Below are positions 42,209 through 50,916 of a stretch of DNA of 64,000 nt, piece after piece. Under the pieces are notes generated by a model. It was given only the letters and a program-made list of their open reading frames with translations, did no database searches and was not told where the DNA came from. Position 1 is the first letter of the stretch, and each line of letters starts with the position of its first letter. The position numbers were made by a program, and so were the translations under genes. The stretch lies in contig NZ_JAINVV010000003.1 in the NCBI RefSeq assembly GCF_019880585.1, forward strand, positions 558,001 through 622,000, read 5' to 3'. Source of the DNA: Sphingomonas colocasiae (GTDB lineage: Bacteria > Pseudomonadota > Alphaproteobacteria > Sphingomonadales > Sphingomonadaceae).

Positions 42209-44485
42209 TTAGAACGACCGCGCCAGCGTCACACCGAAGGTGCGCGGCTGGATGAACAATGCGGTCGGCACGTTCACGCCGTTGCGATTGTCCGCCGCCG
42301 TCACGCCGCGCTTGTCGAACAGGTTACGGACGAACAGGTTGACGCTCCAGTCCCGATCGTAGGTCAGACCGCCACGGAGATCGACGCTGGTATATTCGGG
42401 CAGCAGGATGCGCGGGCGGGTGGCATTGGCGGCGTTGGTGACAAAGGTGCCGGCACGATCGCCGACATAGATCACCGTGAAGCCGAGATTGCCTTCCAGC
42501 GTCTCGGTCAGCGCGAAGCTCTGCTGCGCCGTGATGTTGGCGGTGACCTTGGCCGCGAAGGGCAGCCGATCGCCCGCCAGCCCCTTGAGGCCGGTGGCAC
42601 CGGCCAGCGTCGGCAGATCCTGCGTCAGCGTCGCATCGGTGAAGGTCAGGTTGGTATCGATGCTCATCCCCGCCCAGGGCGTCAGGTTCGCCGCGAATTC
42701 CAGGCCGCGGCTGCGCGCCTTGCCGCCGTTCGTCAGGAAGGTGAGCGAGCTCACCGAATCCGTGCCCTGGAGCTGGATGTTCTTCCAGTCGATCTGGAAC
42801 AGCGAGGCGTCGATCGTGAGCAGGCCGGGAACGACCTTGCCCTTGAAGCCCAGTTCATAGTTGAGCACGCGATCCGGGCCGAACGAGCCGTCCACCGAGG
42901 GCGGCGCCGCGATGTTCGGGCCGCCGGGGCGATAGCCGGTGGCGATGCGCGCATAGGCGATGATGTCGCGCGAGAAGTGATAATTGGGGGAGATCAGCCA
43001 GGTGAAGGCGCTGTCCTTCGAATCGCCGATCGTGGTGCCCGATCCGAACACCGGCGCCACCGTCGCGGACGTGTTGAGCGTCGATTCATTATGCTGCTTG
43101 TTGCGCGAATAGCGGCCGCCCACCTGGATATCGAGCTTGTCGGTGGCGTGCCATGTCAGGTCCGCGAACCCCGCATATTCACGATAGCTGCCTGGGCCTT
43201 CGCCGATATAGGGCCGGGCGTCGAGGCTGCCCGAGGCGATCAGGGTCTGATCGGTCGCGGCATGCTCGATGGTGTAGAAGCCGCCGGCCAGCCAGCTGAA
43301 GCTGGTGCCGATATCGCCGCTGAAGCGCAGTTCCTGCGAGAATTTATGCGTACGGTCCGAATTGGCGATCTGCACCGTCGGCGCGGTCGCCAGGCCGTAG
43401 AGCGAGCGCAGCAGGCCGCCGAACACGGCGCTGACATCGCTGGTGATGACGTTGTCCGCGCGGCTCCACGCGCTGATCGAGGTGATGTTGACGCCGCCCA
43501 GGTCGAGCTCGGCGCGCGCCGTGTAGAGCTGGAACTTCGCCTTGTTGATCGAATCAAGCGCGTTGAGCGTCAGATCGCCATAGACCGGATCGAAGGTGGT
43601 GACGGCGGTCGCGCGGTTGGGCGATGTGGTGAGCGTGCAGGCCGCGCAGATCGGCACGCCGCCCGAGGTGATCGCCAGATCGCTGTTCATCGCGTCCTGC
43701 TTCTGGCGGAGCGCCGAGAGCACGATACGGAGATTGTCGGCCGGCTTGATCAGCGCCGCGCCACGGAAACCCCAGACTTCGCGGGTGTTGACGTTCTTCG
43801 CCTTCAGCGCCTTGGGATTGATATTGTCGAGCCATGCCGCATCGTCGCGCTTGAAGGCGCTGCCGGCGACGGCCAGCCAGTCGGTGATCGGCACATTGAC
43901 CGATCCGCGCAGCGCATAGCCGGTGTCGCCGTGCGAGACGGCGGTGCCGCCCAGTTCGATCCGGCCGGAGAATTCGCGCGTATCGGGTTCCTTCAGCACA
44001 TATTTGATCAGGCCGCCCAGGCTGGACGCGCCGTAAAGCGTGCCCTGCGGGCCGCGCAGCACTTCGACCCGGCTGACCGCGCTGGCGTCGAAATCGGGGA
44101 GCGGCGGCTGGCCGGTGCCGGTGGTGCCGCCGAACTGGACATCATCGACCAGCAGCGCAACCGTGGGCGAGGTGGCGCCGCCGGTGGTGACGCCGCGCAG
44201 CGCGATCGAGGACACGCGCTGGCCCGAATATTGGAGGCCGGGCACGCGATCGAAGAATTCGGAGAGGCGGTTGATGTTCTGCGTCGTCAGCGTCTCCGCC
44301 GAAATCGCGCTGATCGCGACCGGCACGTCGAGCAGACGTTCGGCGCGCTTCTGCGCGGTGACGATGATCTCGCCGGACTCGACGGCTTCATTTGTCGCCT
44401 CCGCGTCCTGCGCCATCGCCGGCATCGACATCGCCAGGGCGAGGGCCGCCGCCGACATCGTGATCGCAAGTTTCCGGTTCTTCAT
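42209..44485 (-). CDS. TonB-dependent receptor 3
   Basis: 758 residues from ATG 44485 (GGAGG eight bases upstream). Signal peptide ends SMPAMAQ. GEIIVTAQKRAERL forms the TonB box region; plug blocks IALRGVTTGGATS and VEVLRGPQGTLYGASSLGG; barrel ends QPRTFGVTLARSF with terminal Phe. No STN domain, so no direct FecR signalling. Followed by an M61-like peptidase and preceded by the aminotransferase/APC/S10 series, which points to peptide uptake. Its 250-base leader carries an element shared with two other units of the same series. Confidence 0.93.
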   Translation of the reverse strand: MKNRKLAITMSAAALALAMSMPAMAQDAEATNEAVESGEIIVTAQKRAERLLDVPVAISAISAETLTTQNINRLSEFFDRVPGLQYSGQRVSSIALRGVTTGGATSPTVALLVDDVQFGGTTGTGQPPLPDFDASAVSRVEVLRGPQGTLYGASSLGGLIKYVLKEPDTREFSGRIELGGTAVSHGDTGYALRGSVNVPITDWLAVAGSAFKRDDAAWLDNINPKALKAKNVNTREVWGFRGAALIKPADNLRIVLSALRQKQDAMNSDLAITSGGVPICAACTLTTSPNRATAVTTFDPVYGDLTLNALDSINKAKFQLYTARAELDLGGVNITSISAWSRADNVITSDVSAVFGGLLRSLYGLATAPTVQIANSDRTHKFSQELRFSGDIGTSFSWLAGGFYTIEHAATDQTLIASGSLDARPYIGEGPGSYREYAGFADLTWHATDKLDIQVGGRYSRNKQHNESTLNTSATVAPVFGSGTTIGDSKDSAFTWLISPNYHFSRDIIAYARIATGYRPGGPNIAAPPSVDGSFGPDRVLNYELGFKGKVVPGLLTIDASLFQIDWKNIQLQGTDSVSSLTFLTNGGKARSRGLEFAANLTPWAGMSIDTNLTFTDATLTQDLPTLAGATGLKGLAGDRLPFAAKVTANITAQQSFALTETLEGNLGFTVIYVGDRAGTFVTNAANATRPRILLPEYTSVDLRGGLTYDRDWSVNLFVRNLFDKRGVTAADNRNGVNVPTALFIQPRTFGVTLARSF

Positions 44486-44649
44486 TCTTCTGGCCTCCAC
44501 TGAATCTTCCTGGGCGGACGATCCCCCGACGGGGAACCGGCCATCCGGTTCGGCCTCTTGTTTCCAGCCCTTCGGGAAGTGCAGTGCCGCTCTCCCCGGC
44601 GGGCCTCCCTTGTTCGAGGCCGGGCGAATTTTACGGGCGCGCCGCCGCC

Positions 44650-44702
44650 ATATTTATTCGGAATCGGGGTCCGCGCCCCGCTTCGCGCATAAGTTTTCGC
44701 GG
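44650..44702 (-). promoter_or_regulatory. two-part regulatory element, TBDR 3 copy
   Basis: Minus-strand reading: AAAACTTATGCGC, then about 22 bases, then CCCCGATTCCGAATAAATA. Compare copies at 45955-46005 and 52457-52510. It lies 165 bases upstream of the receptor start. Proposed Lrp/AsnC-controlled promoter (inference). Confidence 0.55.
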
Positions 44703-44737
44703 ATCGCGCGCCGGATCGATCAAGATTTCCCGCATCG

Positions 44738-45907
44738 TCACCCGCCCAGCGCCGGCTGCGCCGCGCGGACATAGGCGCGCAGCCCCTCTTCCAGCCCCGC
44801 AAGCCCGGCATCGAGGCGATCGTCTTCCTGGCAGAAACCGATGCGGATCCGGCCCGGCGCGCCGAAATATTCGCCCGGCGCCACGATCACCCCCGAACGC
44901 GCGATCAGCCATTCGGAAAAGGCCCGGCTGTCGGCGATGCCCGGCAATGACGGGAAACAGATACAGCCGTCATCGGGCAATTCGCCGCCCATCAGCCCTT
45001 CGGCCACCATGGTTTCGAACCAGGCCTGGAAACGCGGACGGCAGCGCGCAACGACGCGACGCGAATGTTCCTCGAAGGATCCGGCATTGGCCATGACGTG
45101 CGCGGCAACCGCGTGCGACAATGTCGAAATGCCGAATTCGATCTGGCCGTTCAATCGGCTCAGCCGCTCGATCACGGCGGGGGCACCGACGATCCAGCCG
45201 CAGCGCAGCACGCCGAGCCCATAGATCTTGGTCAGGCTCGACAGGCTGACGACCGCCGGGGACAGCGCCGCCGCGGCGGCGGGGCGCCGGTCCTTCGGCG
45301 CATAATCGCCATAGACCTCGTCGACGACGAGCAGGAAACCGCGCCGCTCGGCGAGATCCGCCAGCGCCCGCAATACCGGCTGTGGCGTCGCCATGCCCGA
45401 CGGATTGTGCAGGTCGGACAGCACGACCAGCCGGGTGTTGGGGCGCAGCTTCGCCTCCACCTCCGCGACGTCGACAAGGAACCGGTCGCCATGGCGACGG
45501 AACGCCTCGACCGCCGCGCCCGACGCTTCGGCGAGATGGGCGAACAGGTCGAAACCCGGGGTTTCGATCAGCACATGATCGCCGGCGCGCACATAGGCGC
45601 GATAGATGAGCGAGAGGCCGCCGGTGGCGCCTGTGGTGCAGAGCAACTGATCGCGGCCGACGCCGTAACGCCTGGCCAGCATGTCGAGAACGAACGGATT
45701 GCCGTCGCCAAAGGCGCTCACATAATAGCTCGAGAAACGCGGCTCGGCGGTTTCGAGAACAATCTGGCGGAGCAGTTCGCGCGGTTCGGGCACCGAGCTT
45801 TCGAACAGGCTGACAGCCTGCCCGTCCCTTGCGCGGGCCACGGCAAGCGCGCCGCGCACCCATCGTGCATAGCTTTCACCCTCTGGCATCGGCGGCGTGG
45901 CCGGCAT
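44738..45907 (-). CDS. PLP-dependent class I/II aminotransferase
   Basis: 389 residues from ATG 45907 (AAGGAAG upstream; ATG 45925 is the alternative). Fold-type I landmarks: TTGATGGLSLIYRAYVRAGD (cofactor phosphate loop), VVLSDLHNPSGM, FLLVVDEVYGDY with the Asp that touches the pyridine nitrogen, and SLSSLTKIYGLG with the Schiff-base lysine. It moves an amino group from an amino acid to a keto acid in the cytoplasm. Placed after an APC amino-acid permease, so it probably acts on an imported amino acid. The substrate (aromatic, branched or other) is not readable. Confidence 0.9.
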   Translation of the reverse strand: MPATPPMPEGESYARWVRGALAVARARDGQAVSLFESSVPEPRELLRQIVLETAEPRFSSYYVSAFGDGNPFVLDMLARRYGVGRDQLLCTTGATGGLSLIYRAYVRAGDHVLIETPGFDLFAHLAEASGAAVEAFRRHGDRFLVDVAEVEAKLRPNTRLVVLSDLHNPSGMATPQPVLRALADLAERRGFLLVVDEVYGDYAPKDRRPAAAAALSPAVVSLSSLTKIYGLGVLRCGWIVGAPAVIERLSRLNGQIEFGISTLSHAVAAHVMANAGSFEEHSRRVVARCRPRFQAWFETMVAEGLMGGELPDDGCICFPSLPGIADSRAFSEWLIARSGVIVAPGEYFGAPGRIRIGFCQEDDRLDAGLAGLEEGLRAYVRAAQPALGG

Positions 45908-45954
45908 TTGATCTTCCTTGAACATGACGCCTGTCTACCGGCAGCGGCGGGCAG

Positions 45955-46005
45955 TAATTATTCGATCTCGGGCGCGCCGGCGCCGATTGCGCATAATTTG
46001 CGCGG
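45955..46005 (-). promoter_or_regulatory. two-part regulatory element, aminotransferase copy
   Basis: Minus-strand reading: CCGCGCAAATTATGCGC, about 20 bases, then CCCGAGATCGAATAATTA. The first part, GCGCA-5 bases-TGCGC, is a 15-bp palindrome with an AT-rich centre, the shape of Lrp/AsnC sites. It fills the gap between the permease stop and the aminotransferase, 48 bases before the start codon. Confidence 0.6.
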
Positions 46006-47340
46006 CTATTCGCCCAAAGCGCGCTTGGCCTGTTCGGCCGAGTCCCGCCGCCCCTTCGCGAACCAGTAGACCAGCCCGACGACCAGCCAGCCGCCGACCA
46101 GCAGATAGGGACGCGGATCGGCCTCCACCCCGAAGACGCCGACGAGCAGCGCACAGACCACGCCCGCATAACCGACCATCACCACCGTCCGGCGCGACAG
46201 GCGCAGCGCCGATCGTGCATGCAGTTCGGGATGATGGCGTGCGACCACCGTCGCCGAATAGGAACAGGCCATATATTTGAGCATTGTCGGCACATTGACC
46301 GCGAGCAGCAGGAAGATCAGGCTGGGCGGCATCAGCAGGCCGGACATCGCGCAGACATAGCCGAACAGGATCGCCCGGTGCGGTGTGCCGAAGCGCGGAT
46401 GGATCGCGCCGATCGCATGCGGCAGGGCGCCGTTGCGGCCCATCGCGAACAGGCTGCGCGAAAAGGTGAGCGCCGCGGCGTTCATCGACTTGACGATCGA
46501 GAAGCACGCAGCGCCGACGATCAGCGGCACCGCCAGATCGCCCAGCGACACCTTCGCGGCGTCGAGCAGCGGCGCGGAACTCCCGGCGAGCGCCTCCGGC
46601 CCGACCAGGCCGAGCGCGGTGACCGCGACCAGGCCATAGACCAGAGCGGTCAACCCGATCGCCAGAGCGATGCCCAGCGGCACGTTGCGCTGCGCATCGC
46701 GCACTTCCTCCCCGATCTCGACGGCGGATTCGATGCCCAGGAACAGGCTGATCATCAGCGGCACCACCGCCAGGACAGCGAGCGGCGGGGTATCGAGCGG
46801 ATTGTCGACCAGCGCGCCGTTGAAATGCGGCAGGCCGGTCGCGACGAACACGGCCAGGATGATCAGCAACAGCGCCATCAACTGCGCCTGCACCCGCGCG
46901 GCGATCGAGACGCCGACATAGTTGAGCGCGAAGACGGCGGTGATGGTGACGGCCATGCCGAGCTTGAGCGGCACCGGCACGACCATGCCGAGATAGCTGA
47001 TCATCACCTGCGAAAGGATGGTGAGCGCGCCGACATTGGAAACGATCCGCAGCCAGGCGATGATGAAGCCGACGCCGGGATGGATGAAGCGTTTCGGCCA
47101 TTCATAGGATGCACCCGAGATCGGCAGCGCCGATCCGAGATAGGCATAGGCGACCGCGAAGACGAGCATCGGCAGCGCCGCCACGCCGATCGCGGCGAGC
47201 AACCCCGATCCCGCCACCTGCGCGGTGGGCTGGAGGATCGAGAAGATCGAGACGCCGATCGCGGTGCCGGCACCGAAGGTGACGACGCCGGTGAGCCCGA
47301 CGCTTTTGCGCAGCGTGGCGCCCTGGGCCCCCGTCGTCAT
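46006..47340 (-). CDS. APC-family amino acid permease
   Basis: 444 residues, about 12 membrane helices. Helix 1 motif VVTFGAGTAIGVSIFSIL has the G-[ST]-[AG]-IG-type break used by APC transporters to bind the amino acid backbone. Helix 6 shows LMISLFLGIESAVEIGEEVRDAQRNVPLGI, another APC hallmark (ESA..GEE...R..P.). Inner-membrane amino acid uptake. It starts four bases into the stop of the S10 gene (ATGA) and lies upstream of the aminotransferase, linking uptake and catabolism. Confidence 0.92.
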   Translation of the reverse strand: MTTGAQGATLRKSVGLTGVVTFGAGTAIGVSIFSILQPTAQVAGSGLLAAIGVAALPMLVFAVAYAYLGSALPISGASYEWPKRFIHPGVGFIIAWLRIVSNVGALTILSQVMISYLGMVVPVPLKLGMAVTITAVFALNYVGVSIAARVQAQLMALLLIILAVFVATGLPHFNGALVDNPLDTPPLAVLAVVPLMISLFLGIESAVEIGEEVRDAQRNVPLGIALAIGLTALVYGLVAVTALGLVGPEALAGSSAPLLDAAKVSLGDLAVPLIVGAACFSIVKSMNAAALTFSRSLFAMGRNGALPHAIGAIHPRFGTPHRAILFGYVCAMSGLLMPPSLIFLLLAVNVPTMLKYMACSYSATVVARHHPELHARSALRLSRRTVVMVGYAGVVCALLVGVFGVEADPRPYLLVGGWLVVGLVYWFAKGRRDSAEQAKRALGE

Positions 47341-48839
47341 TCGCGGCCACCCACAAAGGCGCGCAGATCGCGGATCAGCGCGGCGCGCGCCTCCGCCCCG
47401 ACATAGGGCATATGGCCCGAGGGATAGGCATGGAAGCGCGTCGCCGACAGCGGCACGCCGACATGGGCCAGCGTATATTCGGCGCTGCCGATCGGCGTGA
47501 CGAGATCGTACCAGCCGGTGCCGACCATCAGGCGCATCGCCGGATTGCGGCTCATCGCCGCCGCCAGATCGGTGCCGTAATTGCGCCCGACCGGCACGCC
47601 GGGGCCGAAGCCGTAATCCCAGCGCCCGTTGACCTCGCGAAAAGCGATCGGTTCATAAGGCAGGTCGAGCGTCACCTTCAGCGTCTTCGTCGCATAATCG
47701 CCGAATGCGGCGACGAAGCCGGGCACATATTGGCCCATGGCGGGATCGTCGGCGACGGGATCGCTGCCCGCCCCCAGCGACGGCAGCACGAAGCGCGCAT
47801 CATACATGCCCACGCGCTGCCCCCGATCGGCGAGCAGCAGCCTGGCGAAGGCCGCGCCGGAAATCCGGAGATCGGCCGCGAGGATATCCTTTTCGGCGAT
47901 ACCGATCAGCGCCGACAATTCGCGCGCGACCGCCGCCTTGCGATCGGCGGGCAGGCGCGAACCGGCATGGAGCGCGGCCAGATAACCGCCCTCGATGAAG
48001 CGGCGCGCCGCATCCCCCTGCCCTTCCGCCGTGCAGCCGGCGGCGACCTTGCCGAAATGGCAGGCGGTCGCGGCCAGCGACGGCAGGATGTTCAGATAGG
48101 GACGGTCGTCGCCCTCCGCGCCGCGCGCCATGTCGAGCGCCTGGCCGAGCAGCACCACGCCGTTGAGCGCCAGCCCGTCCATCCCGCCGGTCTGGGTCGG
48201 CCCGCCCGCCATCAACCGCGCCATCACCGCCGCGCGGATCGTGCCATAGCTTTCGGAAACCAGATATCTGGGCGAATTGGCGCGGCCATGACGGCGCAGC
48301 CATTGGCGCACCACCTCCACCATCGCCTTCGCATCCTGTTCGACGCCATAATATTGCTCGACCTTGGCGCCCGGCAGCACGCGGCTATAGCCGGTGCCCG
48401 GCGGATCGATCAGCACGATATCGGCCATATCGAGCGGACTGTCCGGATTGGCGACGGTGCCGAAGGGCGGAACGGTGCGCGGGTTCGCGGGATCGTCGAA
48501 ATCGACGCGGCGCGGCGCCATCAGCCCCAGATGCAGCCAGATCGAGGCCGAACCCGGCCCGCCGTTGAACGCGAAGATCACCGGACGCGTGCTCACATCC
48601 TTCACGTCGCCGCGAACATAGCTGGTCGCGAAGATGCTCGCGCCGGGCAGCAGGAACTCCTCGACCGCGGCGGCATAGCGCAACCGCGTCCCGCCGATCT
48701 CGGCCTGCCCTTCCGACCGGAAGATGCGCGGCTCCGCCGTGGTTTGCGGCGGAGGCGGAGGCGACGGCGGTGTCTGGGCCTGTACGGTTCCGGCCGTCAG
48801 CAACAGCGCCAAGGCGGCGATGGCGCGATCAATATGCAT
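47337..48839 (-). CDS. S10-family serine carboxypeptidase 1
   Basis: 500 residues from ATG 48839 (GGGGGG seven bases upstream; ATGs at 48845-48860 possible). Signal peptide ends GTVQAQ, then a proline-rich linker. S10 core: FNGGPGSASIW (oxyanion loop, 91-101), nucleophile S197 in VSESYGT, late Asp in GTGWYDLVTP and His in SGHMPYV. Exported; cleaves C-terminal residues from peptides at acid pH in the family. Overlaps the amidohydrolase 3' end by 11 bases and the permease by ATGA. Confidence 0.92.
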   Translation of the reverse strand: MHIDRAIAALALLLTAGTVQAQTPPSPPPPPQTTAEPRIFRSEGQAEIGGTRLRYAAAVEEFLLPGASIFATSYVRGDVKDVSTRPVIFAFNGGPGSASIWLHLGLMAPRRVDFDDPANPRTVPPFGTVANPDSPLDMADIVLIDPPGTGYSRVLPGAKVEQYYGVEQDAKAMVEVVRQWLRRHGRANSPRYLVSESYGTIRAAVMARLMAGGPTQTGGMDGLALNGVVLLGQALDMARGAEGDDRPYLNILPSLAATACHFGKVAAGCTAEGQGDAARRFIEGGYLAALHAGSRLPADRKAAVARELSALIGIAEKDILAADLRISGAAFARLLLADRGQRVGMYDARFVLPSLGAGSDPVADDPAMGQYVPGFVAAFGDYATKTLKVTLDLPYEPIAFREVNGRWDYGFGPGVPVGRNYGTDLAAAMSRNPAMRLMVGTGWYDLVTPIGSAEYTLAHVGVPLSATRFHAYPSGHMPYVGAEARAALIRDLRAFVGGRE

Positions 48840-50916
48840 CTTCATGCCCCCCATGATCATTCCCTTCGCGCGCCGCCAGTTTCTCCGCCGGCCGGATCGC
48901 GGGCGCGGTGGTGAAGGGCTGGATGCCCAGCGCCGCGTGGATCTCGGACGGAAAATAGACCACCCCACCCTTCATCACCATGCGCGGGCGGCGGATGGCG
49001 GTGATGTCGCGCGTCGGATCGCCGGGCACCAGCACGAAATCGGCGAGCTTGCCGCGCGCGATACTGCCCAGCCGGTCCGCACGGCCCAGAAATTCCTCGG
49101 CCCCCAGCGTGCCGGCGCGCAGCGCCTCGGCCGGGGTCAGGCCCGCCTTCACATAGAGTTCGATCTCGCGCTGCACCGAAAAGCCCGTCGCGTCGTCGGT
49201 GCCGGGCAGCAGGCGGATGCCCGCCTTGTGCAGCATCCCGATCGTCTCCAGCATCTTGGCGACGCCCGCCTGATAGGCGGCGTCCTCTGCCTTGTTCGCG
49301 ATCGTCACGAAGGAGCGCTTGCGATAGCGCTGGAAGCCGATCGGCATGTGCGACAGGAAATCCTCCTGCCCCGGCGGCACCTGTCCGGCGCGGCTGAGCA
49401 TGAGCTGTTCCAGGATGACGGCGGTGGTGTCGAGCGCGGTGCCGTGCGTCTTCATCAGCCCGACGGTGCGCTGCACAGCCTCCGCATTCAGGTCGAGCGA
49501 TCCGGCGCGCGCCATCGCGGTCAGGCGCAGCGGCGTGCGGCTGTCCTCTTCCGGCTTCAGGATCCAGCCGAGCATGAGCTGGTTGATATGCGCGATCGAA
49601 TCATAGCCGTCGGCGATCATCCGGTCGGGCGAGGTGAAGGCGGGCACATGGCCCGTCACCTTCAGCCCCAGCCGATGCGCTTCCGCCGCGATCGGCTTCA
49701 CCCAATCGGGGTTCATCGAATTGTAGATCTTGATCTCGGCATAGCCGCGATCGGCATACCAGCGCACATTGCCGAGCGCTTCCTCCACCGTCGCCGGGAT
49801 GAAGCCGAACCGCGCCGAATAGGGGCTGCGCCCTTCGATGAAGCCATTGGGCACGATGCGCGGCCAGGCGACCTCACCCGCGTCGATCTTCGTCAACAGC
49901 CCCTGGAGGAAGCCATTGTCGTTGCCCATGTCGCGCGTCGCGGTGACGCCGGCGGCCAGGTACATCAGCCCGGCGGGCAGCGTCGCGTGCGAATGCATGT
50001 CGTGCAGCCCCGGATAGAGCGTGCCGCCCTCGCCATCGATCACCACTTCGTCGGCCGGCACGGGCCGCCCGTCCTCCGCCGTCACCTGCGCGATCGTGTC
50101 GCGCATGACGACGACGCTCGACAGCGGCGAGAGCGTCCCCGTTTCGGGATCGAAGACGCGGACGTTGCGCACGCGCACCGGCGCGTCGAAACGGTGCGCC
50201 AGTTTCCGCTGGAGTTGCAGCGCGCGCTCGGTCTCCAGTTCGGAGCCGAGCTTGCCCAGCAGCGGCACCGCCGCTTCATTGCCGGCGCGGATCGTCGTTC
50301 CTTCGGCCGAGGGGCCGAACAGCGCGAACAGCTTCTGTTCGCCGTCGAGCAGCAGATAGCTGGGATTGAGCTGGACCCCGGTCAGCCGCCACGCCGTCAC
50401 CTCCGTCGCGGCGGCGCCCTCGCCCAGCGTCAGCGTGCGCAGCTTCTCCATGGTGATCCGGCCCGAGGGCAGCACCGCGATGCTGTGATCCGGCGCCGCG
50501 AGCGCCGCGCGCGCATAGACCCAGATCGCATAGGGACTGTCGTCATTGACCACGTAGAGCGGCGGCCGATCCGCCTTGACGGCGCCGCGATCGGCCTGGC
50601 TCGTCCAGCGCGCGCGGCCGCCCGACCAGGCGAAGCTTTCAACAACCGCGCCGCCCATCAGCGACGTGCCCTTGATCGTCCAGGCGATCGGGATGCCCTG
50701 TGCGTCGAAGGTCAGCTCTTCGCGATGCTTGGGGCCGCGTCCGTTATTGTCGATCCGGTAATCGACGGTGGCGCGGCTGCCCTCGCTTTCGATGACGAGC
50801 GAGCCGACGCTCTCGCCATTGGACAGGATCGACAGCCGCTCGGTCGCGGCAAAGGCCATGGGCGATGCGGCGAGGAGCAAAGCGGCGGCGAGCGCGCCTG
50901 CGAAAACGCCCCTCAC
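48829..50916 (-). CDS. exported amidohydrolase-family protein
   Basis: 695 residues with a signal peptide ending PMAFAAT. An N-terminal 240-residue beta-rich domain is not part of the usual fold. The amidohydrolase barrel begins near 250: metal ligands H308-x-H310 in GLHDMHSHAT, later GHVPAF and AHINQL histidines, and GTDDATGF with the catalytic Asp; closes with GSIARGKLADFVLVPGDP. Related enzymes are Xaa-Pro dipeptidases and imidazolonepropionase-like amidases. Sandwiched between two S10 genes with 4- and 11-base overlaps, so part of one translation-coupled peptidase operon. Confidence 0.9.
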   Translation of the reverse strand: MRGVFAGALAAALLLAASPMAFAATERLSILSNGESVGSLVIESEGSRATVDYRIDNNGRGPKHREELTFDAQGIPIAWTIKGTSLMGGAVVESFAWSGGRARWTSQADRGAVKADRPPLYVVNDDSPYAIWVYARAALAAPDHSIAVLPSGRITMEKLRTLTLGEGAAATEVTAWRLTGVQLNPSYLLLDGEQKLFALFGPSAEGTTIRAGNEAAVPLLGKLGSELETERALQLQRKLAHRFDAPVRVRNVRVFDPETGTLSPLSSVVVMRDTIAQVTAEDGRPVPADEVVIDGEGGTLYPGLHDMHSHATLPAGLMYLAAGVTATRDMGNDNGFLQGLLTKIDAGEVAWPRIVPNGFIEGRSPYSARFGFIPATVEEALGNVRWYADRGYAEIKIYNSMNPDWVKPIAAEAHRLGLKVTGHVPAFTSPDRMIADGYDSIAHINQLMLGWILKPEEDSRTPLRLTAMARAGSLDLNAEAVQRTVGLMKTHGTALDTTAVILEQLMLSRAGQVPPGQEDFLSHMPIGFQRYRKRSFVTIANKAEDAAYQAGVAKMLETIGMLHKAGIRLLPGTDDATGFSVQREIELYVKAGLTPAEALRAGTLGAEEFLGRADRLGSIARGKLADFVLVPGDPTRDITAIRRPRMVMKGGVVYFPSEIHAALGIQPFTTAPAIRPAEKLAAREGNDHGGHEDAY

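Noticed and set aside
41615-44503. A 962-codon plus-strand open frame
   Set aside because: Antisense to TBDR 3 and the M61-like gene; composition artefact of high-GC coding strands.
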